Source of the DNA: Sphingomonas hankookensis
GTDB taxonomy: Bacteria; Pseudomonadota; Alphaproteobacteria; Sphingomonadales; Sphingomonadaceae
Assembly (NCBI RefSeq): GCF_022664465.1
Contig: NZ_JAKREV010000002.1
Location: 248,001-312,000, forward strand
Reading direction: 5' to 3'
Length of the DNA stretch: 64,000 nt
Shown: piece after piece, positions 17,729 to 26,238 of the stretch
Numbering within the stretch: position 1 is the first letter of the stretch
Layout: every line of letters begins with the position of its first letter
Program-made: the position numbers and the translations under genes
The notes under the pieces: model-generated
Seen by the model: only the letters and a program-made list of their open reading frames with translations
Database searches by the model: none
Told to the model about the DNA's origin: nothing

Positions 17729-19507
17729 TCAGTGATTGTGGCGCGGCGTCGTTTCCGACGTCCGGCGATATTTGAGCGCGAGGTCGAGGACGCCACCGTC
17801 ACCCAGCTGGCCGACCTTCTCGCGGTAGATTTCTTCCCACGGCGTCTGGCTGGCCGGAACCGGCGGAACACCCTCGCCCTTGCGCCGCGCGATCTCTTCG
17901 TCGCTCACGAGCATGTCGCAGCGGCCATGGTTCAGATCGATGCGGATCGTGTCGCCGGTGCGCAGCCACGCAAGGCCCCCGCCCACCGCGCTTTCGGGCG
18001 AGGCGTTGAGGATCGACGGGCTGTCCGACGTCCCCGACTGCCGCCCGTCGCCGATCGTCGGCAGGCTCTGAATACCGCGCTGAAGCAACGCTGCGGGTGG
18101 CTGCATATTGGTCACCTCGGCCGATCCGGGCCAGCCGATCACACCCGCCCCGCGAATGACGAGGATGCAGTTCTCGTCGATATCCAGCGCCGGATCGTCG
18201 ATGCGGTGGTGATAATCGTCTGACCCGTCGAACACGATCGCGCGGCCTTCGAAACAGCCTTCATTGCCCGGCTGCGACAGATAGCGTTCGCGGAAATCGG
18301 GGCCGATCACGCTGGTCTTCATGATCGCTACGTCGAATAAATTGCCCGACAGCACCAGGAAGCCGGCCTGTTCCTTGAGCGGCTGATCATAGGGCCGGAT
18401 GACCTCGCGATCGGTCGCGACGCGGTGCGCAACATTCTCGCCCAGCGTCTTGCCAGTGACGGTTGCGACGCTGCCATCGATCTTGCCCGCCGCGATCAGT
18501 TCGCTGACCACAGCCGGCACCCCGCCCGCGCGGTGGAAGCGCTCACCGAGGAACCGCCCGGCCGGCTGCACATCGACCAGCAGCGGCAGGTCGTAGCCGA
18601 ACTCCATCCAGTCGGACGGGCGGAGTTCGATATCGGCATGGCGTGCCATGGCGTGCAGGTGTGGATGCGCGTTCGACGAACCGCCGATCGCGGTGATCAG
18701 CGCGATGGCATTCAGGAACGACTGGCGCGTCAGGATCTTCGACGGCCGCAAATCCTCAAAAGCCATCTCGACGATGCGCTTGCCCGTCTCGTACGCGATC
18801 TGCCCGCGTTCGCGATACGGCGCGGGGATCGCCGCGCAACCGGGCAGCGACATGCCGAGCCCCTCGGCGATCGCGTTCATGGTCGACGCCGTGCCCATCG
18901 TGTTGCAATGCCCGGCCGACGGCGCCGACGCGGTCGCCGCCTCCAGAAACTCCTCCTCGGTCATCTCGCCCGCCGCCATCTTGCGTCGCGACCGCCAGAT
19001 GACCGTGCCCGACCCGACCAGATCGCCGTCGTGCCAGCCATCCAGCATCGGCCCGCCCGACAGGACGATCGCCGGAATGTCGACGGTCGACGCCGCCATC
19101 AACCCCGACGGCGTGGTCTTGTCACACCCGGTGGTCAGCACCACCGCGTCGATCGGATAGCCGTTGAGGATTTCGACCAGTCCGAGATAGGCGAGGTTGC
19201 GGTCGATCGCCGCGGTCGGGCGCCGGCAATTCTCGAAGATCGGATGCGTCGGAAATTCCATCGGAATGCCGCCGGCCGCCTCGATCCCCGCCTTCACCCG
19301 CTTAACCGTTTCGAGGTGGATGCGGTTGCACGGCGTCAGGTCCGATCCCGACTGGGCGATGCCGATGATCGGCCGCCCGCTGGTCAGTTCCTTCGGCGTG
19401 ATGCCGTAGTTCATGAACCGTTCGAGATAGAGCGCGGCCATGTCGAGCCGGCCTGGCGCGGCGAACCATTCGCGCGATCGAAACGGGCGGACGGGGGTGC
19501 GGGTCAT
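17729..19507 (-). CDS. xylD: D-xylonate dehydratase (IlvD/Edd family)
   Basis: A 592-residue Fe-S dehydratase converting D-xylonate to 2-keto-3-deoxy-xylonate. The three cluster cysteines are Cys60 (SDLTPCNRIH), Cys128 (TTGCDKTTPSG) and Cys201 (AGHCNTMGTAS), spaced as in sugar-acid dehydratases of the IlvD/Edd family. The EGRAIVFDGSDDYHHRID loop and the SGTSDSPSILN segment are typical of the pentonate branch, not of branched-chain IlvD. ATG 19507 is preferred because a longer frame to 19657 is Arg/Ser-rich and overlaps the transporter gene. It lies behind a terminator-like stem (19529-19559). Confidence 0.92.
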   Translation of the reverse strand: MTRTPVRPFRSREWFAAPGRLDMAALYLERFMNYGITPKELTSGRPIIGIAQSGSDLTPCNRIHLETVKRVKAGIEAAGGIPMEFPTHPIFENCRRPTAAIDRNLAYLGLVEILNGYPIDAVVLTTGCDKTTPSGLMAASTVDIPAIVLSGGPMLDGWHDGDLVGSGTVIWRSRRKMAAGEMTEEEFLEAATASAPSAGHCNTMGTASTMNAIAEGLGMSLPGCAAIPAPYRERGQIAYETGKRIVEMAFEDLRPSKILTRQSFLNAIALITAIGGSSNAHPHLHAMARHADIELRPSDWMEFGYDLPLLVDVQPAGRFLGERFHRAGGVPAVVSELIAAGKIDGSVATVTGKTLGENVAHRVATDREVIRPYDQPLKEQAGFLVLSGNLFDVAIMKTSVIGPDFRERYLSQPGNEGCFEGRAIVFDGSDDYHHRIDDPALDIDENCILVIRGAGVIGWPGSAEVTNMQPPAALLQRGIQSLPTIGDGRQSGTSDSPSILNASPESAVGGGLAWLRTGDTIRIDLNHGRCDMLVSDEEIARRKGEGVPPVPASQTPWEEIYREKVGQLGDGGVLDLALKYRRTSETTPRHNH

Positions 19508-19528
19508 TGTCGATACTCTGCCGATAGG

Positions 19529-19559
19529 AAAATGCCCCGCCCGGTAGCGCGGACGGGGC
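19529..19559 (-). terminator. Terminator-like stem inside the xylose operon
   Basis: On the minus strand GCCCCGTCCG, loop CGCTAC and CGGGCGGGGC make a 10-bp stem with one G-U pair, followed by ATTTTCC. It lies between the sugar-porter stop (19569) and the xylD start (19507). Its form is that of a short-U-tract intrinsic terminator or a 3'-end stabiliser, and could give more transporter than enzyme mRNA. Confidence 0.65.
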
Positions 19560-19568
19560 CGGGCCGGA

Positions 19569-20984
19569 TCAGCCCTGCATGTCTTCCAGTTCCTTGCCCT
19601 TCGTCTCGTGAATGAACTTCTGGACGAGGAAGAAACTGATGACCGCGAACGCGCCATAGAAGCTGTAGGTGATGGTCAGGCCCAAGCCCGCCGCCATGAC
19701 CGGAAAGCTCTGTGCGATCAGATAGTTGGCGAACCATTGCGCGAAGCCGCACACCGCCAGCGCGGACCCCCGCATCTGGTTGGGGAACATCTCGCCCAGC
19801 ATGACCCACATGATCGGGCCCCAGCTGACGTTGAAGAACACGACGTACAGGTTCGCCGCAACCAGCGCGACGGTGCCGAGTTCGGCCGACAGCTGCAGCT
19901 TGCCGGCGGCATCGAGCGTGCCGTTATGGAAGCAATAGACCAGTGCCCACAGCGTCACCGCCATGCCCGCCGAACCAATCAGCAGCAGCGGCTTGCGCCC
20001 GATCTTGTCGACCAGACCGATGGTGATGAAGCACGCCGCGATCGAGACGAGGCCCGAGACGATGTTGATCTGCAGCGACTGGTCTTCGGTAAAGCCCGCC
20101 AGCTGCCACAGCGTCGCGCCGTAATAGAAGATCACGTTGATGCCGACGAGCTGCTGGAACACCGCCAGCAACAGGCCCGCCCACACGATCGGGCGAATGC
20201 CGCCCTTCACCGGGTCCATGATGTCGCGCAGCGCCGGCTTGTGATCCTTGCTGAACGACGCTTCGATATCGCGAACCTTGGTCGCGGCGGCGGCCGGACC
20301 GAACAGCCGGGTCAGCACGATGCGAGCTTCGTCCAGACGCCCCTTTTGCACCAGATAGCGGGGACTTTCCGGGATGAAGAGCAATGCGACGAGGAACACG
20401 GCCGCCGGAATCGCCTGCATCCAGTACATCCAGCGCCATGCCTCATAGCCGCCCCACCAGATCGAGGTAGAGGCACCGGCCGCATTGGCGAGATAATAGT
20501 TCACGACGAACGCGGCGGTCAGGCCGCTGATGATCATGATCTGCTGGATGGTCGTCATCCGCCCGCGAATATTGGCGGGGGCGACTTCGGAGATATAGGC
20601 GGGCGACAGCACCGATGCAGCACCGACCGCCATGCCGCCCATGAAGCGGGCGATGACGAACAGCATCTGGACATGGCTGAACCCCTGGATCAGCGCACCG
20701 ACCAGGAACAGCACCGCGGCGAGCATCATGACCTTGCGACGGCCCATCGCATCGGCCAGCTTGCCGGCAAGGAACGCGCCGACGAAACAGCCGATCAGCA
20801 GCGAACCGACCGTAAAGCCCAGCCCGGCTTCGCTGAGCCCAAAGGCGCTTTTCAGCCCTTCCTGCGTTCCGTTGACCGCACCGCTGTCATATCCGAACAG
20901 CAAACCGCCGATCGTCGCCACTGCGACGATGGCGATGACAAGCGCGATGTTCACGCGCTCCCCGCTCGCCTCTACCATCCCCAT
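19569..20984 (-). CDS. Sugar porter, MFS (XylE/GlcP-like), probable D-xylose symporter
   Basis: A 471-residue inner-membrane sugar:proton symporter with 12 transmembrane segments. Family signatures are GYDSGAVNG, KLADAMGRRKVM (loop 2-3), SEVAPANIRGRM, PESPRYLVQKGR (PESPR), VFQQLVGINVIFYYG, VDKIGRKPLLL and GEMFPNQMRGSALA. It heads the xylose operon, so xylose (or glucose) import is inferred. ATG 20984 lies only 3 bases after GGGAG; the in-frame ATG at 20978 has better spacing and may be the true start. A palindromic operator lies at 21017-21030 upstream. Confidence 0.9.
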   Translation of the reverse strand: MGMVEASGERVNIALVIAIVAVATIGGLLFGYDSGAVNGTQEGLKSAFGLSEAGLGFTVGSLLIGCFVGAFLAGKLADAMGRRKVMMLAAVLFLVGALIQGFSHVQMLFVIARFMGGMAVGAASVLSPAYISEVAPANIRGRMTTIQQIMIISGLTAAFVVNYYLANAAGASTSIWWGGYEAWRWMYWMQAIPAAVFLVALLFIPESPRYLVQKGRLDEARIVLTRLFGPAAAATKVRDIEASFSKDHKPALRDIMDPVKGGIRPIVWAGLLLAVFQQLVGINVIFYYGATLWQLAGFTEDQSLQINIVSGLVSIAACFITIGLVDKIGRKPLLLIGSAGMAVTLWALVYCFHNGTLDAAGKLQLSAELGTVALVAANLYVVFFNVSWGPIMWVMLGEMFPNQMRGSALAVCGFAQWFANYLIAQSFPVMAAGLGLTITYSFYGAFAVISFFLVQKFIHETKGKELEDMQG

Positions 20985-21016
20985 CCACTCCCAAGCTCAC
21001 TACCGTCACAACGGCG

Positions 21017-21030
21017 TGTTAGCGGTAACG
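21017..21030. promoter_or_regulatory. XylR-type palindromic operator upstream of the xylose operon
   Basis: TGTTAGCGGTAACG, an imperfect CG-centred palindrome, lies 33 bases before the sugar-porter start and between it and the LacI-type gene. It resembles the TGnTAGCGCTAnCA form recalled for the Caulobacter xylose regulon and the 22291 site, with which it shares 9 of 14 positions. Confidence 0.65.
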
Positions 21031-21140
21031 GTGGCGAATTCTTCAGACAAATGCAAGCGCCGCCGACATTGGTGCGATGCGTTTTCGCATAAGCGCATTC
21101 CGCCGGGTGCTCAACCGGCGATCCGGGCGGGCGAATGTTC

Positions 21141-22196
21141 TTAGCGAGGTGCCGGCCCCGACGATTCGCGGACGACCAGTTCATGGTCCAGTACGCGGTC
21201 GTCGCCATCGTCATCGGCCAGCCCCGCCCGACGATCGCGGATCTGTGCCAGCAGCATTTCGACCGCCGTCTCCGCCATCGCCGCGATCGGCTGGCGGATC
21301 GTGGTGATCTCCGGCCAGGTCGTCGTCGCGAGCGACGTGTCGTCGAACCCCACGATGCTGACATCCTCCGGCACATGCAGCCCGCGACGATGCGCGACGC
21401 TGATCGCGGCTGCCGCCATGTCGTCGTTGCTGGCGAAGATCGCAGTCGGGCGGTCGTTGCGATCGATCAGCCGTTCCGCCGCATCGATGCCCGATCGATA
21501 GGTGAACAGCCCCTGTTCGACCGGCATGTCGGCGACGGCGAGGCCGGCGGCCTCGATCGCAGCGACGAACCCACGCCACCGTTCGCCGCTGGCACCGTTA
21601 TTGGGGTTGCCACGCACGAAGCCGATGCGACGATGGCCCAACGCGATCAGGTGGTCGGTCATCGCCCGCGCCGCCGCGAAATCGTCGATTCGCACCGACG
21701 CCCGGCCCGCCTGCGCCCCCCCCACCGCCACTGCGACCGATGGCGTTCCCGCAGCATCCAGTTCGGCCTGCACCGCCTGCGCATCGGACAGCGGCGGCGG
21801 CAGGATCACGCCCTGCACCGGCGTCGATGCGAAGCGCCGCGCGGCCTCGGCCTGTTCGTCCGGCCCGTCGCCTTCGCACGGTTCGAGGACCAGGTGGCAT
21901 CCCACCTTGCGCGCGCCTTCCAGCGCACCGATCAGGAAGTTCGACAGATACGCCATCGACGGGTTGGCATAGAGCAGCCCGATCTGCGCCGCCTCTCCCG
22001 CCGCCAGGCTGCGCGCCGCGCTGTTCGGCGAATAGTTGAGCTGCTCGATCGCCGCCAATACCGACTCGCGCGTCGATTGTCGGACGTTGGCGCCGCCGTT
22101 CACCACGCGTGACACCGTCATCGCCGATACCCCCGCGGTGCGTGCGACGTCCTGTATGGTGACGTTACCACCGCTGCGGCGACTAGGCTTTTCCAT
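21141..22196 (-). CDS. LacI-family regulator, XylR-like
   Basis: A 351-residue LacI/GalR repressor. HTH (VTIQDVARTAGVSAMTVSRV, 12-31), hinge helix (NSAARSLAAGE), then a sensor domain with TAIFASNDDMAAAAISVAHRR and VGFDDTSLATTTWPEITTIR. It lies between the two xylose-related transcription units, so repression of porter/xylD-C and of the GH3 gene is likely, presumably relieved by xylose. AAGGAG lies 11 bases before ATG 22196. The ligand is inferred from context only. Confidence 0.9.
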   Translation of the reverse strand: MEKPSRRSGGNVTIQDVARTAGVSAMTVSRVVNGGANVRQSTRESVLAAIEQLNYSPNSAARSLAAGEAAQIGLLYANPSMAYLSNFLIGALEGARKVGCHLVLEPCEGDGPDEQAEAARRFASTPVQGVILPPPLSDAQAVQAELDAAGTPSVAVAVGGAQAGRASVRIDDFAAARAMTDHLIALGHRRIGFVRGNPNNGASGERWRGFVAAIEAAGLAVADMPVEQGLFTYRSGIDAAERLIDRNDRPTAIFASNDDMAAAAISVAHRRGLHVPEDVSIVGFDDTSLATTTWPEITTIRQPIAAMAETAVEMLLAQIRDRRAGLADDDGDDRVLDHELVVRESSGPAPR

Positions 22197-22290
22197 GGAT
22201 CGTGACGGCTCCTTCCCGATGCTGATTATGAGCCGCCCGTCATGATTGCAAATCGCGAGTCGGTTGACGCAGCGGTATCGGGCGGATAGC

Positions 22291-22304
22291 TGATAGCGCT
22301 ACCA
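22291..22304. promoter_or_regulatory. XylR-type palindromic operator upstream of GH3 gene
   Basis: TGATAGCGCTACCA is a CG-centred palindrome (central TAGCGCTA perfect) 48 bases upstream of the GTG start of the GH3 gene. With the element at 21017 it flanks the LacI-type gene on both sides. Confidence 0.75.
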
Positions 22305-22352
22305 ATAACGGTGACGGCACTGCCGGACGCCGACTGTCCTGGGAGAGAGATC

Positions 22353-24761
22353 GTGACCCTAGCGTCCAAGCCCGTTCGCCTTGCGCTCGCCTGCCTGCTG
22401 GCGACCGCCGCGACCGGCACCGTCATCGCGCAAACCCGGCCGACCCGCCCCGCCGCCACCGAACGCATGCTGTACAAGGACGCGTCGCAGCCGGTTGCGG
22501 CGCGCGTCGAGGACCTGCTGCGGCGGATGACGCTGGAGGAAAAGGTCGCGCAGATGATCGGCATCTGGGAAAAGAAGGGCGATATTCAGGACGCGCAAGG
22601 CAATTTCTCGGCGGCCAAGGCGTCGCGCGCCTTCCCCAACGGCCTGGGGCAGATCACCCGTCCGTCGGACAAGCGCGGCGTCACGGCCAGCAACAACGCG
22701 GCCGGCGTCGCCGCCGATGCGGTCAACCGCACCGCGCAGGAAACCGCCGACTATATCAATGCGGCGCAGCGCTGGGCGGTCGAGAACACCCGGCTCGGCA
22801 TCCCGATGATCATGCATGAGGAAGCGCTGCACGGCTATGTCGCGCGCGGCGCCACCAGCTTTCCCCAGTCGATCGCGCTCGCGTCGAGCTGGGACCCGGC
22901 GCTGGTCGAGCGCGTGTTCGGCGTGGCGGCGCGCGAGATGCGGGCGCGCGGCGCCAACCTTGCGCTGGCCCCCGTCGTCGACGTCGCGCGCGATCCGCGC
23001 TGGGGCCGGATCGAGGAAACCTATGGCGAGGACCCGGTGCTGGTCGGCGAAATGGGCCTCGCCGCGATCCGCGGGTTCCAAGGCACGACTCTGCCGCTCG
23101 CGCCGAACAAGGTGATGGTCACGCTCAAGCACATGACCGGCCACGGCCAGCCCGAAAACGGCACCAATGTCGGCCCGGCCAACATCTCCGAACGCACCCT
23201 GCGCGAAAATTTCTTCCCGCCGTTCGAACGCGCGGTGAAGGAACTGCCGGTGCAGGCGGTGATGGCGTCGTATAACGAGATAGACGGCATCCCCAGCCAC
23301 GCCAACAAATGGCTGCTCGACGATGTGCTGCGTCGCGAATGGGGCTATAAGGGCTCGGTGGTCAGCGACTATTTCGCGATCAAGGAACTCAACACCCGCC
23401 ATCATCTCTACGGCACCGACATGGCCGCCGCCGGCCGCCGCGCGCTGGATGCCGGCGTCGACATGGAACTGCCCGATGCCGAGGGTTGGTCGACGCTCGC
23501 GCAGATGGTGAAGTCGGGTCAGGTCCCGCAGGAACAGGTCGACAATGCGGTGCGCCGCATCCTGACCATGAAATTCCAGATGGGGTTGTTCGAAAACCCC
23601 TATGCCGACGCCCGTACCGCAGAGGCTAAGACCGCGACGCCCGACGCGATCGCGCTGGCGCGCGAAGCCGCCATCCGTTCGGTCGTGCTGCTTAAGAACC
23701 AGAACAATTTGCTGCCGCTCGATCCGGCAAGGGTCGGCAAGATGCTGGTCGTCGGCACCCATGCCCGCGACACCCCGATCGGCGGCTATTCCGACGTGCC
23801 CCGCCACGTCGTCAGCGTGCTGGAGGGCATGCAGCAGGCGGCGCAAGGCCGCTTCTCGGTCGATTATGCCGAGGGCGTGCGCCTGACCCGCAGCCGCCAA
23901 TGGGCCGCGGACAAGGTCGAACTGGTCCCGCCGGCGGAAAACGCCCCGCTGATCGAGGAAGCCGTGCGCAAGGCCGCGCAAGCCGACACGATCCTGCTGG
24001 TGCTGGGCCAGAACGAACAGCTGAGCCGCGAGGCGTGGGCCGATGCCCATCTCGGCGACCGACAGAAGCTCGACCTGATCGGCGAGCAGAACGAACTCGC
24101 CCGCCGCCTGTTCGCGACCGGCAAGCCGGTGGTGGTCGTGCTGCTGAACGGCGGCCCGCTTGCCGCGACCTATCTCGACGCGACCGCGCCGGCGATCGTC
24201 GAGGGTTGGTATCTGGGTCAGGAAACCGGCAACGCCGTCGCCGATATCGTGCTCGGCCGCGCCAATCCGGGCGGCAAGCTGCCCGTCTCGGTCCCGCGCA
24301 GCGAAGGCCAGCTGCCGATCTTCTACAACCACAAGCCGACCTCGCGCCGCGGTTACCTGTTCGACAGCACCGCGCCGCTCTATCCGTTCGGCTATGGCCT
24401 GTCCTATACCAGCTTCACCGTCGGCGCGCCGCGGCTTGCCAAGGCGACGATCGGTCGCGACGAAAGCGTCCGGGTGTCGGTCGATGTCGCCAATACCGGT
24501 CGCCGGGCGGGCGACGAGGTCGTGCAGCTCTATGTCCATGACGACGAAGCCAGCGTGACGCGACCTGTCCTCGAACTGAAGCATTTCCAGCGCGTGACTT
24601 TGAAGCCCGGCGAGCGGCGGACGGTGACGTTCGACCTGAAACCCGCCGACCTCGCCTTCTGGAACGTTGACATGCAACGGGTCGTCGAACCCGGCACCTT
24701 CACGATCAGTGCAGGGAACAGCTCGACCCAACTGAAGACAGCGACGCTGACGGTTCGGTAG
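22353..24761 (+). CDS. Secreted GH3 beta-xylosidase/beta-glucosidase
   Basis: An 802-residue exported enzyme. The GTG at 22353 with GGGAGAGAGA upstream gives a good signal peptide (MTLASKPVRLALACLLATAA). An ATG at 22311 would add 14 residues before it. The GH3 barrel contains EEALHGYVARGATSFPQSI, RDPRWGRIEETYGEDP, KHMTGHGQPENG and the nucleophile Asp in VVSDYFAI. The GH3-C domain and a C-terminal FnIII-like domain (VQLYVHDDE ... LKHFQRVTLKPGE) follow. The context (XylR-type operator, xylose genes) favours xylan oligomer cleavage, but glucosidase activity is equally possible from sequence. A strong hairpin follows the stop. Confidence 0.9.
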   Translation: MTLASKPVRLALACLLATAATGTVIAQTRPTRPAATERMLYKDASQPVAARVEDLLRRMTLEEKVAQMIGIWEKKGDIQDAQGNFSAAKASRAFPNGLGQITRPSDKRGVTASNNAAGVAADAVNRTAQETADYINAAQRWAVENTRLGIPMIMHEEALHGYVARGATSFPQSIALASSWDPALVERVFGVAAREMRARGANLALAPVVDVARDPRWGRIEETYGEDPVLVGEMGLAAIRGFQGTTLPLAPNKVMVTLKHMTGHGQPENGTNVGPANISERTLRENFFPPFERAVKELPVQAVMASYNEIDGIPSHANKWLLDDVLRREWGYKGSVVSDYFAIKELNTRHHLYGTDMAAAGRRALDAGVDMELPDAEGWSTLAQMVKSGQVPQEQVDNAVRRILTMKFQMGLFENPYADARTAEAKTATPDAIALAREAAIRSVVLLKNQNNLLPLDPARVGKMLVVGTHARDTPIGGYSDVPRHVVSVLEGMQQAAQGRFSVDYAEGVRLTRSRQWAADKVELVPPAENAPLIEEAVRKAAQADTILLVLGQNEQLSREAWADAHLGDRQKLDLIGEQNELARRLFATGKPVVVVLLNGGPLAATYLDATAPAIVEGWYLGQETGNAVADIVLGRANPGGKLPVSVPRSEGQLPIFYNHKPTSRRGYLFDSTAPLYPFGYGLSYTSFTVGAPRLAKATIGRDESVRVSVDVANTGRRAGDEVVQLYVHDDEASVTRPVLELKHFQRVTLKPGERRTVTFDLKPADLAFWNVDMQRVVEPGTFTISAGNSSTQLKTATLTVR

Positions 24762-24775
24762 GCTGTTTATCCCGA

Positions 24776-24809
24776 AGCGATCGGTTCGCGCCAAGGCGAA
24801 CCGGTCGCT
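24776..24809 (+). terminator. Hairpin 3' of the GH3 gene
   Basis: AGCGATCGGTTCGC, loop GCCAAG and GCGAACCGGTCGCT pair over 14 bases with one G-U, 14 bases after the GH3 stop codon. No U-tract follows, so it may be a 3'-end stabiliser or a Rho-dependent end rather than an intrinsic terminator. Confidence 0.6.
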
Positions 24810-25344
24810 CGCGCGCGTTCTGTTACGGGCGGGCGGCGCCGTTGCTCGGACGAAATTCCCCGAGCGGATGTGTTCTACGGAGCATGTGCGCTGGTCTTCA
24901 TCACCCCGAAATTGCTCTGATACAGTCTCTGCCGAACCAGACACGGGCAAGGTCAAATGATGTTCCGGGTAACGAAGGCCGGCACGAAGAATGCCATGCG
25001 TACCCGAAGCCCTGTCGCACTTCTTACAATGATAAAGTTTACCAAGCCGCCGCCGACGCATCAAAGTCAAAGATGATGTGTCGGCGAAGGCAGCGCTGCA
25101 TCCGCAATGGTTCGATGCCGACAGTTGCAGAAGGCCCGCAGCGGGGTATCCGGTGCTGCGATCACCAGCAGGCGGGAATTCCGCCAATCCATCCACGCGT
25201 GAGAGCTAGCAACGACGCGTCGATGCTGTTTAGTCCACCGTCTTGCCCCTGACGCGGTGTCCTTAGACGTGGAGCCGGTTTGAAACCGATTGACGTTTGG
25301 CCTTCCCGACAACCTTAAAGCCTCGATCAGGCGGGGCACCACTT

Positions 25345-25372
25345 CGGTCACTCTGGACTTGATCCGGGGTCC
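25345..25372. repeat. Solitary arm of the CTTGATCCGGGGTC repeat
   Basis: CGGTCACTCTGGACTTGATC followed by CGGGGTCC is one degenerate arm of the two-armed repeat seen intact at 41724-41807; no partner arm is near. Confidence 0.6.
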
Positions 25373-25715
25373 CGCTTCTTCTCGACCACAGTTGAAGGGA
25401 CTCCCAGAAGCAAATCCGGGTAGGGATATAATTCGCCAAGCAACCGAATATTGATCCGATCTCGCGATGCGGTCCGCCTGCGCCGCTTCACGTCTGCGGA
25501 GGACCGACGTGGATGACGAGCGAGGAATCGTGGATTGAGCCAATACCGATATTTAAGCGCTCGATCATGGGCGAACGGCAGCGCTGACAAGCGGGGAGAC
25601 ATAACCGGTATCGGTTTCGCGACACGATCTGCCGCGATCGTGCGGGAGAACCCAGTGTGCAGAAACGCAGCGACCCGGCGACGCCATTGGCGCCACCGGG
25701 CCATGCTCCCTACGC

Positions 25716-26087
25716 CTAGCGCGAGGTCAGCTGCAGAGTCGCGGGGCGATCCAGCATCCGCAAGCCGCGGCGCGCAACGTCATGCGCGCTGGCAACGCGA
25801 GCCGACGGCAGCACCAGCGAGGCATCGTCCGCCGCCAGAACCTTGGCATAGAGCGCACGCGCCGCATCGGGGCGCTGCGTCATCGCATAAACGGCGGCAA
25901 GGTTGAGCAGCACTTCCGGCTCGCGATTGCCTGCGCGCGTTTCGCGCTCGAGGCTGCGTTCGGCCGAGGTGAGGTTGCCCGCGGTGATCGCGGCATAGGC
26001 ATATTGCGCATCCTGGGCGTTCGCGCTGGTGGCGATCCCCATCACCGCCAGCGCCGAGCCAAGCAGTGTCAAAGTTCCGATTCGCAT
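25716..26087 (-). CDS. Small exported TPR-like protein
   Basis: A 123-residue protein with a signal peptide (MRIGTLTLLGSALAVMGIATSANA) and a helical tetratricopeptide-like region (about 30-95: YAYAAITAGNLTSAERSLERE, PEVLLNLAAVYAMTQRPDAARALYAKVL). It probably works as a small periplasmic scaffold; no specific partner is evident. AGGAG precedes the ATG by 8 bases. It lies downstream of the TonB-ExbB-ExbD operon but behind that operon's terminator, so it is likely transcribed separately. Confidence 0.8.
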   Translation of the reverse strand: MRIGTLTLLGSALAVMGIATSANAQDAQYAYAAITAGNLTSAERSLERETRAGNREPEVLLNLAAVYAMTQRPDAARALYAKVLAADDASLVLPSARVASAHDVARRGLRMLDRPATLQLTSR

Positions 26088-26172
26088 GACATCATCTCCT
26101 ATTTGTTACATCGTGATGACATCAATGTTTCACTTTTAAGACCGTTGCACAAGCGCTCCGCTCTGCAGGCAG

Positions 26173-26201
26173 AAAAAAAGGGGCGGCCGAAGCCACCCCT
26201 T
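26173..26201 (-). terminator. Intrinsic terminator of the tonB-exbB-exbD operon
   Basis: On the minus strand AAGGGGTGGC, a TTCG tetraloop and GCCGCCCCTT are followed by a run of T. The stem is 10 bp with one G-U pair and the T-tract is seven bases (26173-26179). It lies 38 bases after the last exbD stop. Confidence 0.85.
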
Positions 26202-26238
26202 GGGTATCCCCGGCCGAGGCCGGGCTAGGTCCGAACGA

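Larger units (their letters stand above)
24762..25715. other. Gene-poor region with lower GC
   Basis: Nearly 950 bases without a gene I can support. A 14-bp stem (24776-24809, AGCGATCGGTTCGC with GCGAACCGGTCGCT) follows the GH3 stop. Several 118-158 codon frames exist on both strands but resemble nothing I recognise and overlap each other. Base composition is mixed: 25021-25080 has 26 G/C of 60 against well above 60 % in neighbouring genes. One solitary arm of a dispersed repeat lies near 25345-25372. The stretch may be degenerate or acquired DNA. Confidence 0.6.

Noticed and set aside
18425..19615. 396-codon plus-strand frame antisense to xylD
   Set aside because: Shadow frame; xylD has all Fe-S cysteines on the other strand.
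22359..25196. 945-codon minus-strand frame antisense to the GH3 gene
   Set aside because: The plus strand encodes an intact GH3 enzyme with signal peptide; the antisense translation is His/Arg/Asp-rich without any family motif.
24842..25252. 136-codon frame in the gene-poor stretch
   Set aside because: No family resemblance, no ribosome site, overlaps other frames and lies in sequence of mixed composition.
25348..25704. 118-codon minus-strand frame, Arg-rich
   Set aside because: It ends inside a dispersed repeat arm and has no recognised motif; listed only as part of the gene-poor region.
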